Source: UBA6055 sp965203755 (GTDB lineage Bacteria; Chloroflexota; Anaerolineae; Aggregatilineales; Phototrophicaceae). From it: a DNA stretch of 64,000 nt. The stretch is taken from the NCBI GenBank assembly GCA_965203755.1, contig OZ241910.1:186001-250000 (forward strand), written 5' to 3'. Below are positions 7,002 to 15,215 of the stretch, piece after piece. The notes under the pieces are model-generated. The model searched no databases, was not told the origin of the DNA, and saw only the letters and a list, made by a program, of their open reading frames with translations. A program made the translations under genes and the position numbers. Position 1 is the first letter of the stretch, and every line of letters begins with the position of its first letter.

Positions 7002-7022
7002 CCCTCTCTTATTTTGGGAGGG
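7002..7022. terminator. Short hairpin between convergent genes
   Basis: CCCTC (7002-7006) can pair with GAGGG (7018-7022) across an AT-rich loop, flanked by A-runs on both sides. It lies between the stop of the PF07100 gene and the stop of the convergent lipoprotein gene. It may be a weak bidirectional terminator. Confidence 0.4.
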
Positions 7023-7422
7023 GGCTAAAAACAAGCTCAATCGGACAATCGGCAGAACGGCCGCCGTCTTCGACCACAGTTTCCGTACCGACAAAGCCGC
7101 CGGCTCCGTCTCGCCTCACGACGTAGGCAATGGTATAAGGGATGTCGCGCCCATCAACCGGCATTGAGGCAATAAAATCGGCGTTGCCTTTGTATTGACC
7201 GTCATCATTGCGGCGCAGGTGAAAGTCATCAAAGACCACTTGGGAGTCATCCAGCTGGCTGATGTGAATGAGCTTGGCTTCCCGGCCGCGGCAAGCCCCG
7301 CTGTATTCGAGCGACCAGCGCCCCACCTGCGCGGCTTCGGCTGCTGTTGGCGCCACTGGGGCAGACGAGCCACAGCCTGCCAGCAGACACAGCAGGCCCA
7401 GGCTCATCCTCATCAGCCTCAT
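7009..7422 (-). CDS. Putative lipoprotein, 137 aa
   Basis: The start at 7422 (MRLMRMSLGLLCLLAGCGSS) gives a perfect lipoprotein signal: two Arg, a hydrophobic core and lipobox LLAGC. A longer frame upstream would place a nonsense extension over the end of the preceding gene and is rejected. The mature part is a small beta-rich domain with Cys near both ends (SGACRGREAKL and RSADCPIEL), perhaps forming a disulfide. It is the last gene of a long minus-strand operon, 4 bases after a Gfo/Idh/MocA gene. Lipid anchoring on the outer face of the cytoplasmic membrane is expected. The function and family are not recognised. Confidence 0.7.
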   Translation of the reverse strand: MRLMRMSLGLLCLLAGCGSSAPVAPTAAEAAQVGRWSLEYSGACRGREAKLIHISQLDDSQVVFDDFHLRRNDDGQYKGNADFIASMPVDGRDIPYTIAYVVRRDGAGGFVGTETVVEDGGRSADCPIELVFSPLPK

Positions 7423-7426
7423 CAGA

Positions 7427-8488
7427 TCATCCCTGTAAAAACACCTCGCGCCCGGTGTTTTGGCTTTCATAGATGGCATTCAGGATTTGCATCACCTGCA
7501 TTGACTGCTCGGCTGGCACCGGCGAGGGCGCGCCATCCACGACCGCTTGAGCGAACTCAATGCACTCCTGGGCATGGGCTTCGGCTAGATCTTGGGTCAG
7601 TTGCAGGCTGCGGTTGTACATTTGCTTGGTATCATAATTGGTATGATAGATTTCGCATTTGGGCCAATGCGAGCCGCCCTTGTCGCCATAGAGCCACATC
7701 TGCATATCTTCGCTTTGGGTATCGTGATGCAGCATCCAGCTGACTTCCAGCATCAGGGTGGCGCCGTTTTCAAAACGGACAAATGCCAACGCCAATTCTT
7801 CGACATCCATTTCCGGCGGCACTGTGTTGAGGTTGTCCCACAAGCCAAATGCCTTCGGGTTGGCAGCCAATTTCTTACGCGCCACCCCGCTGACGGATAC
7901 CGGGGCGGGGCTGCCCATGAACCACAGCGTCAAGTCAAGAATATGAACCCCAATATCAATAGTGGCGCCGCCGCCGCTGTGCTTCTTGAGCAAGAAGGCA
8001 AGGCGGGTCGGGATGGCGGTACGGCGCAGCATCCAGCTGCGGGCGTGATAGATCTCGCCCAGGGCGCCGGCTTCAATTTCAGCTTTCATCGCTTTGGAGC
8101 GGCCCTGAAAACGGAAGTGCTGCGCCGTCATCAGCAGCTTGCCTGATTTGTCGCGGGCATCGATCATCTGCTGAACTTCGGCCGGGGTCGGCGCCAGCGG
8201 CTTTTCGCAGATGACATGCTTGCCGGCCTCCAGTGCGGCAATCGTCAACTCGCTGTGATACATATTGGGCGTACAGACGTCGATAATGTCAATATCCGGG
8301 TCATTGATGACAGCGGCGACATCGGTCTCCAGGCGGCTGACCTTCCATTCGCCGCCCCAGCGATCCAGCGCCGCTTGGCTCAAATCCGCCCCGGCAGCGA
8401 CTTCGGCATGCGGCGATGCCGCCCAGCCCGGCATGTGCGACCGCGCAATCCCGCCGACGCCAATCACACCCACTTTTAATGCACTCAT
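7427..8488 (-). CDS. Gfo/Idh/MocA family NAD(P)-dependent oxidoreductase
   Basis: This 353-residue cytoplasmic dehydrogenase has an N-terminal Rossmann domain (VGVIGVGGIARSH). The family Lys occurs in CEKPLAPT, and a C-terminal alpha/beta substrate domain contains GGGATIDIGVHILDL with the conserved Asp and His. The family oxidises or epimerises sugar C-OH groups with bound or free NAD(P). ATG at 8488 lies behind AAAGGAG. It is one of two non-identical copies in tandem within an operon carrying NanE and a ROK kinase, so it probably handles the imported amino sugar or a glycoside of it. The exact substrate cannot be read from sequence. Confidence 0.9.
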   Translation of the reverse strand: MSALKVGVIGVGGIARSHMPGWAASPHAEVAAGADLSQAALDRWGGEWKVSRLETDVAAVINDPDIDIIDVCTPNMYHSELTIAALEAGKHVICEKPLAPTPAEVQQMIDARDKSGKLLMTAQHFRFQGRSKAMKAEIEAGALGEIYHARSWMLRRTAIPTRLAFLLKKHSGGGATIDIGVHILDLTLWFMGSPAPVSVSGVARKKLAANPKAFGLWDNLNTVPPEMDVEELALAFVRFENGATLMLEVSWMLHHDTQSEDMQMWLYGDKGGSHWPKCEIYHTNYDTKQMYNRSLQLTQDLAEAHAQECIEFAQAVVDGAPSPVPAEQSMQVMQILNAIYESQNTGREVFLQG

Positions 8489-8504
8489 TTTAGCAACGCT
8501 CCTT

Positions 8505-9524
8505 TTATGATGTTTGGGGTTGAACCCATGAATTGGTTTCCGCAGCCAGATAAAACGCTTCCATCACGGCTGTGCGGTCAGCCGCTTCTTTCGCCGAGAC
8601 AAGCGGAACAGCCTTCCCCAGAAGCGCATCAAGGTAGAGATCAAAGGCATGGGGCAACGCATCAGGCAAATCCGTCCATTCGCTCCCGTCGGCCCCATCT
8701 ATATGTTCCGATTGAAGATACAATTTTTCATTGTCGACATAGACCGCGCCTTCGGCGCCGCTGACGAGAATGGGCATCGGGCGCAGGACATCCACCCACC
8801 CGGCGGCCAGGGTGCCAATCGCGCCATTGGCAAAGCGCATCAGCCCTTCGCCATATTCATCACAGGCATATTTGCCCAGCAGGGAATCCAGTTGAGCGGT
8901 CACCCTCATCACGTCGCCCATCAGCCACATCATAATATCCAGGGAATGCGCTCCTAAATCACCAAAGCCGCCGACGCCCGCCTGTTCGAGGTCAGTCATC
9001 CACATCCAGCCCTCCTCGAACCAGCCCTGTCCGGGGTCAAAGATGCCGCGGATAGCGCCCTGATGCACATTGGAATGGCGAATCCGAGTGATTGCGCCAA
9101 GACTGCCGGCCTCCAGCAGCTTTTTGATGAACAGGTAATGCGGGTGACCGCGCATGAAGTGGCCAGTTTGGAAAATCACAGCAGCAGCGTCAATGGCTCT
9201 TTGCATAGCATAAGCATCGGCAGCTTTCATGCCAAGCGGTTTTTCGACAAACAGATGTTTGCCCGCCATTGCGGCGCGTTCAACCAATGCTTTGTGCGCC
9301 CTGGTTTCGGAGGTGACAATCACAGCGTCAATGTCATCGTCGCCGAAGATGGCATCAACATGGTCAACCGCTTGGCTGTGAAGTTTGGCGGCGGCGATTT
9401 CGGCACGCGCCGGCTGTTCATCCCAAACAGCTTTCACCTTGAACTCGTCGGAACGTTGGTTAAGACGCTGAACAAAGCCCGGTGTATGGATATGCGCTAC
9501 ACCAATGCAGCCCAGGTTTTTCAT
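8505..9524 (-). CDS. Gfo/Idh/MocA family oxidoreductase
   Basis: This second member of the family is 339 residues long. The N-terminus (LGCIGVAHIHTPGF) is a Rossmann variant in which the usual GxGxxG is replaced by a His-rich loop; many sugar-modifying relatives look like this. FVEKPLGMK holds the conserved Glu-Lys-Pro and GGFGDLGAHSLDIMMW the metal- or substrate-side Asp/His. It is separated from the next gene by 16 bases and from NanE upstream by 25 bases, with a clear AGGAGC site before ATG. The sequence is clearly diverged from its neighbour, so this is not a recent duplication. Substrate unknown. Confidence 0.88.
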   Translation of the reverse strand: MKNLGCIGVAHIHTPGFVQRLNQRSDEFKVKAVWDEQPARAEIAAAKLHSQAVDHVDAIFGDDDIDAVIVTSETRAHKALVERAAMAGKHLFVEKPLGMKAADAYAMQRAIDAAAVIFQTGHFMRGHPHYLFIKKLLEAGSLGAITRIRHSNVHQGAIRGIFDPGQGWFEEGWMWMTDLEQAGVGGFGDLGAHSLDIMMWLMGDVMRVTAQLDSLLGKYACDEYGEGLMRFANGAIGTLAAGWVDVLRPMPILVSGAEGAVYVDNEKLYLQSEHIDGADGSEWTDLPDALPHAFDLYLDALLGKAVPLVSAKEAADRTAVMEAFYLAAETNSWVQPQTS

Positions 9525-9549
9525 GTTTCTGCTCCTATATCATAAAAAG

Positions 9550-10242
9550 TTAATCATCTTGAGCCGCAGCCAGCGCCATCGCAAAACGGGCTGTGATCAT
9601 ACGCGGGCGGGTGATGGCCGAGCCGACGACGACTGCCCAAGCGCCTATATTCAGCGCCTTTCGCGCTTGTTTCGGCGTGTGAATGCGGCCTTCAGCAATC
9701 ACTGGAATTGTCAGCCGCGCAATCATTTTTGACAGCAGGTCAAAGTCCGGATGGGCGCTCATTGGGCTGGACTCGGTATAGCCAGACAGCGTCGGCGCAG
9801 CCAAACAGGCGCCGGCATCAGCCGCCTGTTCGGCCTCTGCCAAGGTCGAAACATCGGCAAAAGTTGGTTTCTTCAATTCGCTGTGAATGCGCGGCAGCAA
9901 TTCGCCGACATGGCTGCCATCAGGACGCGGGCGGGCGGTGCAGTCCAGCGCAATCACATCAGCGCCGGCGGCGGCAATGGCTTTGGCATGTTCAAATGTG
10001 GGTGTGATATAGACCCCGCCGTCCCCCTGCTTGTACAAGCCAATCACCGGTAAATCAACCGCCGCCTTAATCGCGCGGATATCAGCCGGGCTGTTGGCTC
10101 GAATGGCCGCCGCGCCGCCGATTTTTGCCGCCACCGCCATCCGCGCCATCATATCCGAGCCATAGAGCGGCTCATCTGCCAGCGCTTGGCAGGATACAAT
10201 CAGCCTGCCCTTGATGGTCTTGATAAACTCGCGCGCCTGCAT
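9550..10242 (-). CDS. nanE: N-acetylmannosamine-6-phosphate 2-epimerase
   Basis: NanE converts ManNAc-6-P to GlcNAc-6-P in sialic acid and amino-sugar catabolism. The TIM-barrel signatures are present: RLIVSCQALADEPL near the N-terminus, AIRANSPADIRAI, VIGLYKQGDGGVYITP with the catalytic Lys, VIALDCTARPRP, and VIAEGRIHTPKQA followed by VVVGSAITRP. At 230 residues the length is normal. ATG at 10242 aligns with the family start; a TTG 9 bases upstream has closer ribosome-site spacing and is the alternative. It follows the ROK kinase gene by 17 bases, matching the usual NanK-NanE pairing. Confidence 0.92.
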   Translation of the reverse strand: MQAREFIKTIKGRLIVSCQALADEPLYGSDMMARMAVAAKIGGAAAIRANSPADIRAIKAAVDLPVIGLYKQGDGGVYITPTFEHAKAIAAAGADVIALDCTARPRPDGSHVGELLPRIHSELKKPTFADVSTLAEAEQAADAGACLAAPTLSGYTESSPMSAHPDFDLLSKMIARLTIPVIAEGRIHTPKQARKALNIGAWAVVVGSAITRPRMITARFAMALAAAQDD

Positions 10243-10259
10243 CACAGCCAAAGTCCCCT

Positions 10260-11186
10260 CTAACGATCAGCGCAAGCATCCAACCGCAGCTTCTGCCATG
10301 CCAGCATAGCCGCACCCAGCAGAACCGCTTCCATGCCCAGCGCAGAAGGCAGCAAAGGCGTCGATTTTAGCGGCGGCGGGAGCGCCTGTCGAAATGCCGT
10401 TTCGAGCGCGTCCCACCACAGAGCGCCGATTTGCGTTACGCCGCCGCCAATCACTACCGCTTGGGGATTGAGCGATGTCACATAGCCGCCCAGGATGAGG
10501 CCCAATTGTCTGGCTTTTTGCCTGATGATGGTAGCGGCGGTTTTGTCACCAGCTTGCGCCCGTTGGCTGATAGCAGTCAAGGGAAGCCGTTCATCGGATT
10601 GAATCGCCCTGCAATAGGCGCGTTCAATCGCCGGACCGGAAGCAAATTGATCCAGCAAGATAGGCCTGTCACCTTGCCAATCGGCAACCAAATAGCCGAT
10701 TTCGCCAGCGCTGTAAGTCGCCCCGCGCCAAATCTTGCCATCCACGACGACTCCGCCGCCGATGCCAGTGCCCACCGCGACGCATAGCAGCGATGAATAA
10801 TCAGAGCCAGCCCCCAAAACCGCTTCGCCATAGCTCATCGCCCGGACATCATTTTCGACGATAATCGGCAACTGCTGTCCGATGGGAATGGCTGACAAAC
10901 GGGCAGCTGCCCAAGCGGGAAGATTGTCATTGGCATGAATCACCTGCCCGACTTCGGTATTAACCATCCCGGCTGTGCCAATCCCGATGCCAATCACCTC
11001 ATGGTCAGATGCGCCCAGCAAGGCCTGACAGAGTCTTTGCACCACCGCCAGGATTGCCGTCGGAGTGGATGATGTAGCGACCTGCTGCGTCCGCAGGATA
11101 TCGCCGCCGGCGGTGACCAATCCGGCTATCGTTTTGCTTCCACCGATATCGACGCCGATGACAGCCGATGACTCCAAGTCGCTCAC
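10260..11186 (-). CDS. ROK-family sugar kinase, probable N-acetylmannosamine kinase
   Basis: This cytoplasmic ATP-dependent sugar kinase has the N-terminal phosphate loop IGVDIGGSKTIAGLV and the ROK block VAVGTGIGGGVVVDGKI. The usual zinc site of ROK proteins (His in GHM and the CxCGxxGC cluster) is absent: after SAGEIGYLVADW there are no paired cysteines. Some sugar kinases of the family do lack it. GTG at 11186 follows GGGAG by 5 bases and is preferred to a TTG 12 bases upstream. The gene lies directly before nanE and after phyH, which points to ManNAc, but glucose or GlcNAc remain possible. Confidence 0.85.
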   Translation of the reverse strand: MSDLESSAVIGVDIGGSKTIAGLVTAGGDILRTQQVATSSTPTAILAVVQRLCQALLGASDHEVIGIGIGTAGMVNTEVGQVIHANDNLPAWAAARLSAIPIGQQLPIIVENDVRAMSYGEAVLGAGSDYSSLLCVAVGTGIGGGVVVDGKIWRGATYSAGEIGYLVADWQGDRPILLDQFASGPAIERAYCRAIQSDERLPLTAISQRAQAGDKTAATIIRQKARQLGLILGGYVTSLNPQAVVIGGGVTQIGALWWDALETAFRQALPPPLKSTPLLPSALGMEAVLLGAAMLAWQKLRLDACADR

Positions 11187-11200
11187 CAAAGCTCCCAAAA

Positions 11201-11992
11201 TCAGATATTCTTCAGCAAAGGTTCGTCGCCGCGCCGTTCGCGATAGCCCTGCACAATCAAGCCGGGACGTCCGATGCTCTGCCCTGCCAACTGGTCATTG
11301 TGTGGGTCGCGATAACCCATCCGCACCATGCGGCGCGGGCGCTTGGTCTGATTAATATAGGAGCCATGAACGCAAAACAGATGGAAGAGCGCCACATCGC
11401 CGCGCTTGGCGGGGACAGCGACGGTGTCTTCCAGCTTGTATTCAGCCGGGTCAAGATGGGGTGTGCATGGCGTTCCGTCGGCGTTTTGCAGAATATGCGG
11501 GATTTTCCCCTGTTTGTGTGAACCGGCAAGAAAGCGAATCTCGCCATTTTCATGGAAGGTATCATCCAGATGCACCAGCACATCAATATAACGGCCATTT
11601 TTATGTTCATAAAAGGGATTGTCCTGGTGCATTGGGAAAGGATGCCCGGTTTGCGGGGGTTTGATGTGCATAGTGGTATGATGCAACTCAACGCTGGAGC
11701 CCAGCAACTCGGACAGAGCAGCCGCCAGTTTCGGATGAGTTACCGCCCGCATCCAGGCTGCTGAATACAGGTGCAGGTCGTGCATGGCCGTCAGCTTGAC
11801 CTTCTTGTCCAGGTTCTCATCAAAGTAGGCTTCGCGCCAGGGTCCCGTCCAGCCCTGATCAGTAAATGCCCAATCCTCAATCAAGCTGTCGAGGCTGTTC
11901 GACATTTCCGTGATTTCGGCTTCGGAGAAGACTTGCGGCAGATGCAAGAAGCCGTTGTCGTTAAAGAAATCAATTTGTTCCTGCTTTAACAT
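11201..11992 (-). CDS. Phytanoyl-CoA dioxygenase (PhyH) family Fe(II)/2-oxoglutarate oxygenase
   Basis: This 263-residue non-haem iron oxygenase has a double-stranded beta-helix fold. The metal triad is visible as His122-x-Asp124 in FPMHQDNPF and His209 in FCVHGSYINQ. A following Arg-rich stretch (RPRRMVRMGYR) supplies the 2-oxoglutarate-binding Arg. ATG at 11992 is chosen because AAAGGATGG lies just upstream and it matches the family start (MLKQEQIDFFNDNGFLHLP); a longer frame adds an unsupported leader. The gene lies between the importer ATPase genes and the ROK kinase. Bacterial relatives near sugar operons hydroxylate or demethylate small metabolites, so it may process the transported glycoside before phosphorylation. 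Confidence 0.9.
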   Translation of the reverse strand: MLKQEQIDFFNDNGFLHLPQVFSEAEITEMSNSLDSLIEDWAFTDQGWTGPWREAYFDENLDKKVKLTAMHDLHLYSAAWMRAVTHPKLAAALSELLGSSVELHHTTMHIKPPQTGHPFPMHQDNPFYEHKNGRYIDVLVHLDDTFHENGEIRFLAGSHKQGKIPHILQNADGTPCTPHLDPAEYKLEDTVAVPAKRGDVALFHLFCVHGSYINQTKRPRRMVRMGYRDPHNDQLAGQSIGRPGLIVQGYRERRGDEPLLKNI

Positions 11993-12088
11993 ATCTAGCC
12001 ATCCTTTACAGCTAAAATCAATTCCATCCATGATACTGCATGCAGACAGTCAGCGCTGCTCCAGACTGCATGAAAGAAGCATGATGAG

Positions 12089-12127
12089 TCACGGACTTTC
12101 TTTATGTCCCTATCAAGCCGTCCGTGA
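12089..12127 (-). other. 8-bp inverted repeat directly after the ABC fusion gene
   Basis: TCACGGAC (12089-12096) and GTCCGTGA (12120-12127) are perfect inverted repeats separated by 23 bases, abutting the stop codon of the ABC ATPase fusion gene. No T-run follows on the minus strand, so it is more likely an mRNA-stabilising or processing hairpin between transporter and enzyme genes than a full terminator. Confidence 0.4.
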
Positions 12128-14185
12128 TTATCCATCGCCGCTTTCAAAGACAATCGTATAGTATTCGACGCCATAATTCCTGCCATTTCTCTCAAATGGC
12201 CCGATAATGAGTTGATAGCTGCCAGCCGCCAAGGTTACGTCCTCGCGGTAGTTGCGGCGAGGGCGGTCGCTGTCGCCCAGCACAGCGGCGAAATCGCCAT
12301 CCGGCCCATAAAGAAAGCCGAAAGGCGAATAGAAGCCGCTGCCGCTCAAGCCACCGCCGCCCGTCCCCAGCTTGATGGTCACCGGCTGACCGGCAGTCGC
12401 CTCAAAGCTGTAGCTGTGCTTGTCGCCTGCTTCTTCAATCTCGCCTTCAGCGATGACATTGAGCATCAGCGCGCCTTTGTCGGCGGCGCCATCGACGTCC
12501 AGCAGGAAGTCCGGCGCTTCTACGGCCGGCGGTTCGCCCTCAAAGACAATCGTATAGTATTCGACGCCGTAATTTCTGCCATTCTTTTCAAATGATCCGA
12601 TGACGAGTTGATAATTGCCAGCCGCCGCCAAGGTTAGGTCCTCGCGGTAGTTGCGGCGGGGGCGGTCGCTGTCGCCCAGCACAGCAGCGAAATCGCCATC
12701 CGGCCCATAAAGAAAGCCGAAAGGCGAATAGAAGCCGCTGCCACTCAAGCCGCCGCCGCCCGTCCCCAGCTTGATGGCCACCGTCTGACCGGCGACCGCT
12801 TCAAAGCTGTAGCTGTGCTTGTCGCCTGCTTGTTCAATCTCGCCTTCAGCGATGACATTGAGCATCAGCGCGCCTTTGTCGGCGGCGCCATCAACACCCA
12901 GCAGGAAGTCCGGCGTTTCCACTGCTTCTGCCGCCGGCGCTTGTGTTGAGGTTGGGGGAATTAGGGTTGCTGTTGGAACTTGAGCCGACGCGGTCGCGGC
13001 CGCTTGGGCGGCGGCTGTCATGGTCGCCTGGGATGAGACGGCCGCATTGTTTTGATTCACCGCGAACAAAAGTCCAAGCGCGGCGATGACAATAACAAGC
13101 GCGGCTGCGATTTGCGGTCGGCGATTCTTGCCGGCTGCCGCCATCTGGTCAGATGTTTTTGTTTTATACAGAACCGGGGCTTCAATCGGCGCGGCTTCGC
13201 GCTCCTCATAAAGATAGCAGGCTGCTTCGTGTCCCGGTTTCTCCATCATATACAAGGGCGGCTGTTCTTCCAGGCATTTGTCCATGCGGTGCGGACAGCG
13301 CGGATAATAGCGGCATCCCGCAGCGGTGGCGGTACGCATCTCCTCTTCGCTGGGCAGGGAAATGCTGACATCCCATTTATCAGTCGGGTCGGGCACCGGC
13401 ACTGAATCAATCAAAAGCTGCACATAGGGGTGCTGGGGCGCATCAATGACATCCATCGCGCGGCCGCGTTCGGCAGTTGTCCCCTGATAAAGCATATAGA
13501 TTTGGTCACCGATCTGATAAGCGGTGCTCAAATCATGGGTGATGTACAGGAAAGAGATGTTGTGGTCGTCGCGCAGACGCAGCATGGCATCCAAAATCGA
13601 AGCTCGCAGCGAGGCATCCACCATCGATACCGGTTCATCAGCCACAATCAGACGGGGTTTAATCATATAGGCGCGCGCCATCATGATTCGCTGCCGCTGT
13701 CCGCCGCTTAGCTGGTGCGGATATTTACGCAGCACGTCCTCGCCGTACAAGCCAACCACATTCAAGCCGGCCTCGACCATATCGCGGTATTCGCCTTGAT
13801 TGTCCGACAGGCTGAAGTGCTTGTTCACCAGATGAAAAACATGGTCGATGCGATAGAAAGGATTATAGACGCCAAAAGGGTCCTGAAAGACAGCCTGGAC
13901 ATTGCGGCGATACACCTTTAGCTGCTCGTTGGTCATATCGGTGATGTCTTCACCGTCGAAGATAATCTGCCCCGATGTCAGTTTGATAAAGCCAAGCACC
14001 AGATTCGCCAGCGTCGTTTTGCCGCTGCCGCTTTCGCCGGCGATGGTAGTGATGGTCGCCGGCGACTCATCAATGGTCATATTAAAATGATCGAGCGCAA
14101 CAACCGATTTTTTGCTGCCGCCAAGAAAGCCGCCGCTTGAATAGATTTTGGTGGCATCACGAATTTGCAATAGTGGCGAAGGCAT
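12128..14185 (-). CDS. Dpp/Opp-type ABC ATPase fused to a TM helix and two extracytoplasmic repeat domains
   Basis: Residues 1-330 are a standard oligopeptide-importer ATPase: Walker A GESGSGKTT, Q-loop AVFQDPFGVYNP, signature LSGGQRQRIMMARA, Walker B LIVADEPVSMVDAS, switch THD, and the C-terminal oligo_HPY-like Cys cluster CRYYPRCPHRMDKC. The protein then continues through a basic linker, one TM helix (AAALVIVIAALGLLFAV), an Ala/Thr/Pro-rich spacer and two nearly identical domains of about 130 residues (each FLL.VDGAADKGALMLNV to YGVEYYTIVFE). These resemble bacterial pre-peptidase C-terminal (PPC) beta-sandwiches. ABC ATPases normally end after the first part. ATG at 14185 follows GAAAGGAAAGCC and overlaps the DppD-like gene by 29 bases. 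Confidence 0.85.
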   Translation of the reverse strand: MPSPLLQIRDATKIYSSGGFLGGSKKSVVALDHFNMTIDESPATITTIAGESGSGKTTLANLVLGFIKLTSGQIIFDGEDITDMTNEQLKVYRRNVQAVFQDPFGVYNPFYRIDHVFHLVNKHFSLSDNQGEYRDMVEAGLNVVGLYGEDVLRKYPHQLSGGQRQRIMMARAYMIKPRLIVADEPVSMVDASLRASILDAMLRLRDDHNISFLYITHDLSTAYQIGDQIYMLYQGTTAERGRAMDVIDAPQHPYVQLLIDSVPVPDPTDKWDVSISLPSEEEMRTATAAGCRYYPRCPHRMDKCLEEQPPLYMMEKPGHEAACYLYEEREAAPIEAPVLYKTKTSDQMAAAGKNRRPQIAAALVIVIAALGLLFAVNQNNAAVSSQATMTAAAQAAATASAQVPTATLIPPTSTQAPAAEAVETPDFLLGVDGAADKGALMLNVIAEGEIEQAGDKHSYSFEAVAGQTVAIKLGTGGGGLSGSGFYSPFGFLYGPDGDFAAVLGDSDRPRRNYREDLTLAAAGNYQLVIGSFEKNGRNYGVEYYTIVFEGEPPAVEAPDFLLDVDGAADKGALMLNVIAEGEIEEAGDKHSYSFEATAGQPVTIKLGTGGGGLSGSGFYSPFGFLYGPDGDFAAVLGDSDRPRRNYREDVTLAAGSYQLIIGPFERNGRNYGVEYYTIVFESGDG
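12141..12925 (-). repeat. Tandem direct repeat of about 396 bp (two copies) inside the ABC fusion gene
   Basis: Landmarks such as CAAAGACAATCGTATAGTAT recur at 12145 and 12541, a 396-base (132-codon) period. The copies, about 12141-12535 and 12536-12925, are nearly identical over most of their length. They encode the two C-terminal beta-domains. The high identity points to a recent in-frame duplication. Confidence 0.88.
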
Positions 14186-15194
14186 TGGCTTTCCTTTCTT
14201 CAAATTGCTCGTCAAATAAGTGACAGGCAACTTCATGCTGATTGTCTACATAAATCGGCGGCGGCTCAAGTTCAGCGCATCGTTCCCAAGCAAAGGGGCA
14301 GCGCAGGCGAAAGATGCAGCCAGAGGGCGGGTTGCGCGGGTCATGGGTGATGCCTTCGGTAATCTTGAGCGGTTTGCGCTCTTTGATGGACGGGATCGAA
14401 TCAATCAGGAGTTGGGTATAAGGATGCAGGGGCTCGGCATAGATATTTTCTACGGGAGCGATTTCGACGATTTTACCGGCATACATAACCGCGATTCGGT
14501 TAGCGATTTGCGCCAGCAGACCCATATCATGGCCAATCACAATCAGGGAAACGCCCAGCGCGTCTTTGACCTTGACCAAGGTTTGCGCCACAATGCGCTG
14601 GACAACCACATCCAAGGCGCTGGTCGCCTCGTCGGCGATGACCACCACCGGATTCAGGGCGATGCCCATAGCGATGCAGACGCGCTGTTTCATGCCGCCG
14701 CTAAGTTCATGCGGGTACATATTGTAGATGCGATTAGGCAGCCCCACCATTTGAAACAGTTCAAAGATTCGCTCGCGGAGCGCCTCTTTATTCTTTAGCT
14801 TGCCCTCATGCGCCTCAATCACATCGATAATCTGATCTTTGACGCGCATGGTCGGGTTGAGGGAGTTCATGGCGCCCTGTGGAATCAGGGAAAGTCCAGT
14901 CCAGCGGAACTTCCGCAGTTCTTCTTCAGTCAGATTCAGAACTTCGGCGCCATCGACCTGGATGCTGCCATGAACGATATAGCCGGGCGGCTGCACCAGC
15001 TGCAGGATGCCGTAGGCGGTTGTGGATTTGCCACAGCCGGACTCCCCTACCAAGCCGAGCGTTTCGCCTTCATAAAGTTCAAAGCTGATGTCGCTGACGG
15101 CGATGACGTCGCCTTGCGGCGTGGCATAGTGAATCCGCAGGTTTTCGACTTCTAGGACGACGCGCCCTTCTGTGGATGTTTTTGGCAGTGGCAT
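14157..15194 (-). CDS. Oligopeptide-type ABC transporter ATP-binding protein (DppD-like)
   Basis: This 345-residue cytoplasmic ATPase energises the importer. Walker A GESGCGKST, Q-loop SLIPQGAMNSLNP, signature LSGGMKQRVCIAMG, Walker B VVIADEATSALD, the switch His in VIGHDMG and the C-terminal GCIFRLRCPFAWERC metal-binding-type motif are all present. It lies between the DppC-type permease and the second ATPase, overlapping the latter. Paired DppD/DppF ATPases are normal for this family, and this one is ordinary in length, unlike its fused partner. Confidence 0.94.
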   Translation of the reverse strand: MPLPKTSTEGRVVLEVENLRIHYATPQGDVIAVSDISFELYEGETLGLVGESGCGKSTTAYGILQLVQPPGYIVHGSIQVDGAEVLNLTEEELRKFRWTGLSLIPQGAMNSLNPTMRVKDQIIDVIEAHEGKLKNKEALRERIFELFQMVGLPNRIYNMYPHELSGGMKQRVCIAMGIALNPVVVIADEATSALDVVVQRIVAQTLVKVKDALGVSLIVIGHDMGLLAQIANRIAVMYAGKIVEIAPVENIYAEPLHPYTQLLIDSIPSIKERKPLKITEGITHDPRNPPSGCIFRLRCPFAWERCAELEPPPIYVDNQHEVACHLFDEQFEERKANAFATIANS

Positions 15195-15215
15195 GGTTTT
15201 CCCTTCCAGCTTGGC

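Noticed and set aside
12141..12925. CRISPR-like or satellite repeat
   Set aside because: There are only two long in-frame copies inside one coding gene, so it is a domain duplication.
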